NCBI GenBank assembly: GCA_013153375.1
Contig: JAADEN010000089.1
Location: 1 to 8,311, forward strand
Length of the DNA: 8,311 nucleotides
Direction: 5' to 3'
DNA from: Chloroflexota bacterium
GTDB taxonomy: Bacteria; Chloroflexota; Anaerolineae; Anaerolineales; DRMV01
The notes under the pieces are model-generated. The model did not search any database and was not told where the DNA came from. It was given only the letters and a program-made list of their open reading frames with translations. The position numbers and the translations under genes are program-made. Positions 1 through 4,984 of this stretch are shown here, piece by piece. The first letter of the stretch is position 1; the number at the start of each line of letters is the position of its first letter.

Positions 1-96
1 GATGCGTTGGAGATGTTGCGCGAGGAGCATCGGACGGAGCGCGGAACAGCGAGGAGTGGGAAGCACTGAGCGAGGAGCGACGGGAAGGAGAGCCTC
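1..96. other. Leader region of the first gene with short GA-rich repeats
   Basis: This stretch holds no gene I can support. The octamer GCGAGGAG occurs three times, at 20-27, 49-56 and 70-77, in a purine-rich setting. The last few bases (AAGGAG at 85-90, six bases before the ATG at 97) are a good Shine-Dalgarno sequence for the first gene. Frame 1 is open from the window edge to a TGA at 67-69 and could be the tail of an upstream gene, but 22 residues are too few to judge. I see no convincing promoter. Confidence 0.4.
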
Positions 97-789
97 ATGC
101 CTCGAACGCTCTTTCTCTTGGGCGGTGGTAGCGGAATCCTGGACGCGGTGAACGAAGCCTTCGTGGCCGCGGCCGGACCCCGGCCTGCGCTGGCGTTGCT
201 GCTCCAGGGCGGGCCGGGCTGGGAGCGTTTCTTGCCCCAGTATCTGGAGCCCTGGCTGCGCCGCGGGGTGCAGGAATACACCATCCTGGTGCCCGACCCG
301 CGCGGCGAGTTGGACACCGCGGCCGCGGTCGCGGCCCTGCGCGCGGCCACGGGCATCTTCATCGGCGGCGGCAACACCGAAATCTACCGCCGGCTCTACG
401 CCACCGAGCCCATCCGCACGGTCATCCGCGAGGGTTATCGGCAAGGGGTGCCCGTCGCGGGGCTGTCGGCCGGGGCCATCCTGGCCGCGGAGGCGGCCTT
501 GCTGCTGCCCGAAGAGGCGGGCAGCGATGCGGTCGAGGTGGCCGAGGGGCTGGGCCTGCTGCCCAACTGCGTGGTCGGCGTGCACTTCACCGAGTTCAAC
601 GCCCTGCCCGATGTGCTCACGGCCATGCGCAAGGCGCGCGTGCCCCACGCCCTGGGCCTCGACGAGGAGGCCGCCGCGGTGCTGGAGGACGAACGCCTGC
701 GCGGGATCATCGGCCGCGGGGTGTATCGCATCACGATGACGGATTTCACCGCCCCCGCGTATACAATAGAAGAGGTGGTCGTCCCGTAG
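97..789 (+). CDS. Peptidase S51 family protein (cyanophycinase / dipeptidase E-like)
   Basis: A 230-residue protein of the class I glutamine amidotransferase-like fold, best matching peptidase family S51, which includes cyanophycinase and alpha-aspartyl dipeptidase (PepE). These are serine hydrolases that cut aspartyl peptides or cyanophycin. Visible family marks are the FIGGGNTEIYRRL segment (about residues 88-100), the nucleophile elbow GLSAGA with Ser124, the following VGVHF with His163 as candidate catalytic base, and GLDEEAA (187-193), matching the GIDE-type segment that carries the acidic residue. No signal peptide is seen, so it is probably cytoplasmic. The ATG at 97 is preceded by AAGGAG with six-base spacing. 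The alcohol dehydrogenase follows after 43 bp with its own strong ribosome binding site, suggesting co-transcription. The exact substrate cannot be read from the sequence; cyanophycin breakdown, dipeptide hydrolysis and an uncharacterised S51 role all remain possible. Confidence 0.85.
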   Translation: MPRTLFLLGGGSGILDAVNEAFVAAAGPRPALALLLQGGPGWERFLPQYLEPWLRRGVQEYTILVPDPRGELDTAAAVAALRAATGIFIGGGNTEIYRRLYATEPIRTVIREGYRQGVPVAGLSAGAILAAEAALLLPEEAGSDAVEVAEGLGLLPNCVVGVHFTEFNALPDVLTAMRKARVPHALGLDEEAAAVLEDERLRGIIGRGVYRITMTDFTAPAYTIEEVVVP

Positions 790-832
790 CGCGGCCCGGC
801 CGCGGCGGAGCCGTTCCCCCAGGAGGTGGGCC

Positions 833-1855
833 ATGAAGACCATGCGAGCCTGGCGTTTACACGCCTACGCCCCCGCGGAGGAGGGGCCGTTGCGCCTGGA
901 GGAAGTGCCCCTGCCCGAACCCGGCCCCGGTCAGGTGCGACTGCGGGTGCGGGCCTGCGGCGTGTGTCATACCGACCTGCACACGGTGGAGGGCGAGATT
1001 CACCCGCCGCGGCTGCCCATCACGCCGGGGCATCAGGTGGTGGGCGTGGTGGACGCCGTGGGGCCCGGCGTGACCCAGGTGCAGGTGGGCCAACGGGTGG
1101 GCGTGCCGTGGCTGTACCGGGCCTGCGGGCAGTGCGACTACTGCCGACGCGGCCAGGAGAACCTGTGCCCCAACGCGCTGTTCACGGGCTTCCATGTGGA
1201 CGGGGGCTACGCGGAGGCCATGCTGGCCGACGCGGCGTATGTGCTGCCCCTGCCCGAAGGCATCCCCGATGTGCAGGCCGCGCCGCTGCTGTGCGCGGGC
1301 ATCATCGGCTACCGCTCGCTGCGGGTGGCCGGGGTGCAGCCCGGCGAGCGGCTGGGGCTGTTCGGCTTCGGCGCCAGCGCGCATCTGGCCATCCAGGTGG
1401 CCCGCCATTGGAACGACGAGGTGTATGTGTTCACCCGCTCGCCCAAGCGCCAGGCCCACGGGCTGGAGTTGGGCGCGGTGTGGGCCGGGGGCCCCAACGA
1501 CGCGCCGCCCGTGCTGCTGGACCGGGCCATCATCTTCGCGCCGGCGGGGGAAATCGTACATCGGGCCCTGGAGCGGGTGCGGCCCGGCGGCGTGGTGGCC
1601 ATCAACGCCATCTACATGACGCCCATCCCCGAGATGCCGTATCGCCTGATCTACGGCGAGCGGGTGCTGCGCTCGGTGGCCAACGCGACCTACCGCGACG
1701 GGGTGGAGTTCCTGCAACTGGCCGCGGAGATCCCCGTGCGGGCCACGGTGCAGACCTATCCGTGGACCCAGGCCAACCAGGCCCTGGCCGACCTGAAGGC
1801 CGGCCGGGTGGTGGGCGAGGCCGTGCTGGTCATGGACCCGGCCGCGACGGCGTGA
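833..1855 (+). CDS. Zinc-dependent alcohol dehydrogenase family protein
   Basis: A 340-residue medium-chain dehydrogenase/reductase that should oxidise an alcohol or reduce an aldehyde with NAD(P). The N-terminal GroES-like domain contains CGVCHTDLH with the catalytic-zinc Cys45, PGHQ with His67, and Cys154 in LLCAGII as the other zinc ligand. The structural zinc lobe has Cys98, Cys101, Cys104 and Cys112. The Rossmann domain starts at GLFGFGASAH (about 175-184), and the TRS at 201-203 lies where the adenosine ribose is bound. The usual GHE motif reads GHQ here (Gln68), a variant I recall from the AdhA-like branch. The ATG at 833 has AGGAGG at 821-826 with six-base spacing; an earlier reading in another frame is a shadow. 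It follows the S51 peptidase gene by 43 bp but has no obvious functional link to it. Substrate and cofactor preference are not visible. Confidence 0.93.
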   Translation: MKTMRAWRLHAYAPAEEGPLRLEEVPLPEPGPGQVRLRVRACGVCHTDLHTVEGEIHPPRLPITPGHQVVGVVDAVGPGVTQVQVGQRVGVPWLYRACGQCDYCRRGQENLCPNALFTGFHVDGGYAEAMLADAAYVLPLPEGIPDVQAAPLLCAGIIGYRSLRVAGVQPGERLGLFGFGASAHLAIQVARHWNDEVYVFTRSPKRQAHGLELGAVWAGGPNDAPPVLLDRAIIFAPAGEIVHRALERVRPGGVVAINAIYMTPIPEMPYRLIYGERVLRSVANATYRDGVEFLQLAAEIPVRATVQTYPWTQANQALADLKAGRVVGEAVLVMDPAATA

Positions 1856-1859
1856 GCCT

Positions 1860-1900
1860 CCGAAGCCGAGCCGGGGTTGCCCAGCGCGTTTTGGTTTCGG
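1860..1900 (+). other. Weak hairpin after the alcohol dehydrogenase gene
   Basis: CCGAAGCC at 1860-1867 can pair with GGTTTCGG at 1893-1900 (one G-U pair), leaving a 25-base GC-rich loop. It begins five bases after the adh stop codon, so it may slow or end transcription. No T-tract follows, so it is not a standard intrinsic terminator. Function uncertain. Confidence 0.25.
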
Positions 1901-1924
1901 CCCCATTCTGAAAGGCGGATGATG

Positions 1925-1936
1925 TGACGATTGTCA
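1925..1936. promoter_or_regulatory. Short palindrome upstream of the rrf2 promoter
   Basis: TGAC at 1925-1928 and GTCA at 1933-1936 form a perfect 4-4-4 inverted repeat just upstream of the candidate -35 element. Its half-site shares TGAC/GTCA with the larger repeat at 1957-1982, so it may be an auxiliary operator half-site. It is short enough to be chance. Confidence 0.3.
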
Positions 1937-1938
1937 TC

Positions 1939-1967
1939 TGGACGCGGGACAGATTCTTGACTATATT
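1939..1967 (+). promoter_or_regulatory. Candidate sigma-70-type promoter for the rrf2-oxidase operon
   Basis: TGGACG at 1939-1944 (four of six matches to TTGACA) is followed after 17 bases by TATATT at 1962-1967 (five of six to TATAAT). This is the only AT-rich pocket in the surrounding GC-rich DNA and lies about 43 bp before the Rrf2 start codon. TTGACT at 1957-1962 with a later AT-rich box (GATAAT, 1983-1988) is an alternative, but its 20-base spacer is too long. All genes to the terminator at 6711-6737 could be read from here. Confidence 0.5.
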
Positions 1968-1982
1968 TGTCAAGGTAGTCAA
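1957..1982. promoter_or_regulatory. Probable Rrf2/IscR-type operator overlapping the -10 element
   Basis: Two nested inverted repeats share the left arm. TTGAC at 1957-1961 pairs with GTCAA at 1969-1973 (7-bp spacer), and the longer arm TTGACTA at 1957-1963 pairs with TAGTCAA at 1976-1982 (12-bp spacer). GTCAAG is also directly repeated at 1969-1974 and 1978-1983. The segment 1957-1973 fits the core of the E. coli IscR type 1 site (YYGACTRWWWYAGTCRR) at 16 of 17 positions. It covers the candidate -10 box and lies just upstream of an Rrf2-family gene. Autorepression by that gene's product is the natural inference. Confidence 0.6.
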
Positions 1983-2009
1983 GATAATCGCCACCACGAG
2001 GCTGTCATC

Positions 2010-2462
2010 ATGCGTTTTTGGATCAACCGGCGCGCCGACTATGCCATCCGGGTGGTGTTGGGCCTGGCGCAGCATCCCCCGGGAACACGCGTCTCCGCGC
2101 AACAACTGAGCGAGGAGATGCTCATTCCGCTGTCGCTGCTCTATAGTTTGCTGAAGGACCTGAACCGGGCCAAACTGGTCCGCACCTACCCCGGGCCTAA
2201 AGGCGGCCTGGAACTGGCCCGCGCGCCAGAGGACATCACCCTGCGGGATGTGGTGGAGGCCATGGACCGCCTGCCGCAAGTGTCGGAATGCGTCGGGGAA
2301 CCCGAGGTGTGCCCCTTCGCGCCCGCGTGTCCGGTGCGCCGCCGGTGGGCCCGGCTGCACCGCTTGGTGCTGCAGGAGTTGGAAAACACGACCTTCGCGG
2401 ACCTGGCCGCGGAGGCGCGTTTGGGCCTGGCGGGGCTGGCGCAGGTCTCCGAGGATGTATGA
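2010..2462 (+). CDS. Rrf2 family transcriptional regulator, probable Fe-S sensor
   Basis: A 150-residue winged-helix regulator of the Rrf2 family (IscR, NsrR, RsrR, CymR). The N-terminus has the family pattern (ADYAIRVVLGLA, about 9-20), then the recognition region with LSLLYSLLKDL (41-51) and the wing GPKGGLELAR (62-71). Three cysteines, Cys94, Cys101 and Cys107, sit where IscR and NsrR bind an Fe-S cluster; spacing is C-x6-C-x5-C, one residue longer than the C-x5-C-x5-C I recall for IscR. This implies sensing of Fe-S status, redox state or nitric oxide. The ATG at 2010 has GAGG at 1998-2001 with eight-base spacing. Its stop codon overlaps the next start (ATGA at 2459-2462), so it is translationally coupled to the Sco-like gene and probably regulates the whole oxidase operon. 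An IscR-like operator lies at 1957-1982. The exact signal is inference. Confidence 0.9.
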   Translation: MRFWINRRADYAIRVVLGLAQHPPGTRVSAQQLSEEMLIPLSLLYSLLKDLNRAKLVRTYPGPKGGLELARAPEDITLRDVVEAMDRLPQVSECVGEPEVCPFAPACPVRRRWARLHRLVLQELENTTFADLAAEARLGLAGLAQVSEDV

Positions 2463-3136
2463 ACGCCTATCGTTGGGTCGTCCGCGGGGTGTACGGGTTC
2501 TTCGGCGTGCTGATCTTGGCCGTGGTGGCGTTCAAAGTGTTCCAGCCGGTGCAGGTGCTGCCTCGGGTTCGCCTGGGGCCGGGGTTCATCCTGGTGGATC
2601 AAAACGGCGCGCCGTTGACCAACGAAGATTTGCGGGGCAAGGTGGTGTTGTATTCCTTCTTCTACACCCGTTGCCCCGGCGACTGTTACGGCGTCATCCC
2701 GACGCTGCAGTATGTGCAGGCTCAGGCGCCCGCGGCGCTGGGCGACATCCCGTTTCGCATCGTGCTGATCTCGCTGGACCCCGAGCACGACACGCCCGAG
2801 CGCCTGCGGGCCTATGCCGAACGGGTGGGCGCGCAGCCCGACCGCTGGGTGCTGGCCACCCAGCCCGATCCGCAGCGGCTGCGCATGCTCATCGGCAGCG
2901 GGTTCAACATGTACTACGACCCGCAGCCGGACGGAAGCATTCGTTTTGCCCCGCGCTATGTCCTGGTGGACGGATGGGGCATCGTGCGCGGGGAGTACAA
3001 GTACGAGACGCTGACCTCGACCGAGGAGCGCATCGTGCGCCATTTGGGCGTCCTGGCCGAGGAGATTCGCAACAGTCAAGGCTCGGCCAAACTGGCTTAC
3101 GAAGCCGCGCACTTCTTCTTGTGCTACGCGCCGTAG
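2459..3136 (+). CDS. SCO1/SenC-like thioredoxin-fold protein lacking the copper-binding His
   Basis: A 225-residue membrane-anchored protein with the Sco/SenC fold. One hydrophobic helix (about residues 7-29) anchors it, with the domain facing the periplasm. The segment YSFFYTRCPGDC carries Cys72 and Cys76 in the C-x3-C arrangement of Sco proteins, followed by ISLDPEHDTPERL (104-116), a family hallmark. Aligned on the last strand (VLVD, 168-171) with the second Sco in this cluster, the position of the copper-ligand His is Phe163. It therefore probably acts as a thiol-disulfide reductase or a modified copper carrier rather than a classical Sco. The start at 2459 overlaps the rrf2 stop and has GAGG at 2451-2454; an upstream in-frame extension to 2288 lies within rrf2 and is rejected. 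The C-terminal tail ends in a further Cys221. Confidence 0.85.
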   Translation: MNAYRWVVRGVYGFFGVLILAVVAFKVFQPVQVLPRVRLGPGFILVDQNGAPLTNEDLRGKVVLYSFFYTRCPGDCYGVIPTLQYVQAQAPAALGDIPFRIVLISLDPEHDTPERLRAYAERVGAQPDRWVLATQPDPQRLRMLIGSGFNMYYDPQPDGSIRFAPRYVLVDGWGIVRGEYKYETLTSTEERIVRHLGVLAEEIRNSQGSAKLAYEAAHFFLCYAP

Positions 3137-3161
3137 CGAAACCTTCGCGGAGGTGTCTCTC

Positions 3162-3767
3162 ATGTCGTCAGGAGCCAAACGGGGCCTGGGATGGGCTTTG
3201 GGAGCCCTGCTGCTCATCGTTCTGGGCTGGTGGGGCTGGCAACGCTTCCGGCCCTACGCGTTCCACGGCACGGTGTTGCAGTCCGCGGAGCCCGCGCCCG
3301 ACTTCACCCTCATGTCCGCGGACGGGCCCGTGAGCCTGAGCGACTTTCGGGGCCGAATCGTGATGCTCTACTTCGGCTACACCTTCTGCCCCGATGTGTG
3401 TCCCACCACTTTGTTCGAAGTGCAAAAGACCATGGAACTGCTGGGCGAGGACGCGGACCAGGTGCAACTCATCATGATCTCGGTGGATCCGCTGCGGGAC
3501 ACACCCGAACGGCTCAAGGAGTATGTGCAGTACTTCCATCCCTCGTTCATCGGCGTGACGGGCAGCGAAGACGAAATCGCCCAGGTCGCGACCCAATACG
3601 GCATCTACTACGAGAAGCACGAGGGCACGCCGGCCACGGGCTATCTGGTGGACCACACCGCGACCCTCACCGTGGTGGATCGCAAAGGCTATGTCAAGTT
3701 GATCTTTCCCTACGGCACCCCGGCCGAGGACATGGCCGCGGACTTGAAGTATCTCATCGAGCACTGA
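3162..3767 (+). CDS. SCO1/SenC family copper chaperone for cytochrome oxidase
   Basis: A 201-residue canonical Sco protein. An N-terminal membrane helix (about 10-27) anchors a periplasmic thioredoxin-like domain. FGYTFCPDVCPTTL holds Cys76 and Cys80, and VDHT holds His165: the complete Cu-binding triad. ISVDPLRDTPERL (106-118) is the usual family segment. Sco proteins help build the CuA centre of oxidase subunit II, either by delivering copper or by reducing the CuA cysteines. An upstream GTG at 3153 is possible, but GGAGG at 3149-3153 spaces properly (8 bases) to the ATG at 3162. It sits 25 bp after the His-less Sco paralogue and 49 bp before the PCuAC gene, so two Sco types and a copper chaperone form one assembly set with the oxidase downstream. 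Confidence 0.95.
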   Translation: MSSGAKRGLGWALGALLLIVLGWWGWQRFRPYAFHGTVLQSAEPAPDFTLMSADGPVSLSDFRGRIVMLYFGYTFCPDVCPTTLFEVQKTMELLGEDADQVQLIMISVDPLRDTPERLKEYVQYFHPSFIGVTGSEDEIAQVATQYGIYYEKHEGTPATGYLVDHTATLTVVDRKGYVKLIFPYGTPAEDMAADLKYLIEH

Positions 3768-3816
3768 ACCCGCTGGAGGCGCTTTGCCAACCCAACCCTT
3801 GCTCAGGAGGTTTCGG

Positions 3817-4278
3817 ATGACCCGTCGCAACCTGTGGATCGGCCTGGCTGTGGCCGTGCTGGCGGCTTTGAGCCTGACCGCGTGCCAGAAGGCCCAAGGC
3901 CCCCAAATCGAGATCACCGACGCGTGGGGTCGGCCCTCGCCCAAGGTGGCCACCGCGGGCGCGTTCTACATGACCATCCGCAACACGGGCACCGAGGACG
4001 ACGCGCTCATCGGCGCGGATTCGGACGCCTGCGGCGTGGTGGAACTGCACGAATCGTTCAAGACGCCCGAGGGCGCGATGGGCATGCGCCCCGTCCAGGG
4101 CGGCAAGATCGTCATCCCCGCGGGGGAGACGGTGGAACTCAAGATGGGCGGGCTGCACATCATGTGCATCGACAAACAGGTGGACTTCACCCCGGGCACC
4201 AAAGTGCGCCTCGTCCTGCATTTCGAGAAGAGCGGCGACATTCCCCTGGAAGTGGAAATCCGTCAGCCCATGAAGTGA
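3817..4278 (+). CDS. PCu(A)C family periplasmic copper chaperone lipoprotein
   Basis: A 153-residue protein. The N-terminus (about 4-23) is a lipoprotein signal ending in LTAC, with Cys23 the likely lipid-modified residue, placing it on the outer face of the membrane. The mature part is a PCuAC (formerly DUF461) domain with the Cu(I) motif: His78 in ELHES, Met90 in MGM (Met88 also near), and His114-x-Met116 in GLHIM. The final spacing is about two residues longer than the usual H(M)x10Mx21HxM, and an extra Cys117 follows directly. In Thermus thermophilus, PCuAC loads copper into the CuA site of the ba3 oxidase, which fits the genes immediately downstream. The start at 3817 is set by AGGAGG at 3805-3810; a TTG at 3784 in the same frame is rejected. 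Confidence 0.93.
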   Translation: MTRRNLWIGLAVAVLAALSLTACQKAQGPQIEITDAWGRPSPKVATAGAFYMTIRNTGTEDDALIGADSDACGVVELHESFKTPEGAMGMRPVQGGKIVIPAGETVELKMGGLHIMCIDKQVDFTPGTKVRLVLHFEKSGDIPLEVEIRQPMK

Positions 4279-4324
4279 GCCCGGCCGTTCAGATCCATCC
4301 CCCAACCCCCTAAGGAGGTGCCGC

Positions 4325-4456
4325 ATGCCTTCACAACATCCCGAGGATTTCGTGCCCCGAGGCACATGGGTCATCGTGGCCATCTTCGTGGCGCTGCTGA
4401 TCTTGATTTGGGGCTCGGTGTATTGGATGCTCCTCCAGTACGGGCCGACGGTTTGA
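4325..4456 (+). CDS. cbaD: ba3-type cytochrome c oxidase subunit IIa (CoxIIa)
   Basis: A 43-residue single-pass membrane peptide: a short N-terminal tail (MPSQHPEDFVPRG), a hydrophobic helix from about Trp15 to Leu38, and a short end QYGPTV. Size, single helix and position directly before subunit II match subunit IIa of the Thermus thermophilus ba3 oxidase (34 residues, gene order cbaD-cbaB-cbaA). In that enzyme the helix fills the place of the second transmembrane helix missing from subunit II. The ATG at 4325 has a near-perfect AAGGAGGTG at 4312-4320. The stop is 14 bp before the subunit II start. Sequence identity within this family is low, so the call rests on context, length and topology; it is easy to miss by size filters. 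Confidence 0.85.
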   Translation: MPSQHPEDFVPRGTWVIVAIFVALLILIWGSVYWMLLQYGPTV

Positions 4457-4470
4457 GGAGGGAGGCGAAG

Positions 4471-4971
4471 ATGAGTTCGTTGCACATTGACCAACACGAG
4501 AAGCGCTGGATCACCATCAGCATGGTGTTGCTGGCTGCGTTCGCGGTGCTCATCGGCGTGTCGGGGTTCGCGCTGGGGGTGCAGGTGCCCACGCTGGAGC
4601 AGAAGATCGACCCGACCAAGTTGAACCAGGATCCCGAGTGGTCCAACCCCGGCGTGCGCGAGATCGTGCCCGGCAAGAAGTATGAGGTCTTTCTCATCGC
4701 CCAGACCTGGCAATTCACGCCCCGCGAGATCGTGGTGCCGGCCGGGGCCAAGGTGACTTTCTATGTCACCAGCCGCGACATTCAGCACGGCTTCAAGGTG
4801 CTGGACACGGATCTGAATGTGCAGGTCATCCCCGGTTATGTGGGCAAACTGAGTTACACCTTCAAGAAGCCTGGCGAATACAAGTTCATCTGCACCGAAT
4901 ACTGCGGCCTGGCCCACGCGGCCATGTTCGGCGTCGTCAAAGTCGTGCCACCCGAAGAATACGGCCAATAA
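4471..4971 (+). CDS. cbaB: ba3-type cytochrome c oxidase subunit II (CuA subunit)
   Basis: A 166-residue protein with a single N-terminal membrane helix (about 13-35) and a cupredoxin domain outside the membrane. The binuclear CuA ligands are all present: His106 in IQHGF, then Cys141, Cys145, His149 and Met152 in CTEYCGLAHAAM, with Glu143 supplying the backbone ligand. Length and one-helix topology match the Thermus ba3 subunit II (168 residues) rather than aa3 subunit II, which has two helices. It accepts electrons from a cytochrome c or a copper protein and passes them to heme b in subunit I. The ATG at 4471 follows GGAGG at 4461-4465 by five bases; the in-frame extension back to 4318 overlaps cbaD and is rejected. 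No cytochrome c gene is in view, so the electron donor must be encoded elsewhere. Confidence 0.96.
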   Translation: MSSLHIDQHEKRWITISMVLLAAFAVLIGVSGFALGVQVPTLEQKIDPTKLNQDPEWSNPGVREIVPGKKYEVFLIAQTWQFTPREIVVPAGAKVTFYVTSRDIQHGFKVLDTDLNVQVIPGYVGKLSYTFKKPGEYKFICTEYCGLAHAAMFGVVKVVPPEEYGQ

Positions 4972-4984
4972 GTGGAGGTTGGTG

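Noticed and set aside
1..69. Possible C-terminal tail of an upstream gene in frame 1 ending at TGA 67-69
   Set aside because: Only 22 residues are visible and the other two forward frames are open as well, so coding cannot be supported.
826..1911. 361-codon + frame overlapping the alcohol dehydrogenase
   Set aside because: Frame-shifted reading of a gene with complete zinc motifs; Arg/Gly/Ala-rich shadow.
1924..2109. 61-codon ORF starting with GTG through the rrf2 promoter
   Set aside because: It overlaps the promoter and operator and the rrf2 start, has no good ribosome binding site and has no recognisable content.
2288..2458. N-terminal extension of the Sco-like gene
   Set aside because: It lies wholly within rrf2 in another frame; the ATGA overlap start at 2459 gives a protein that begins with a proper membrane anchor.
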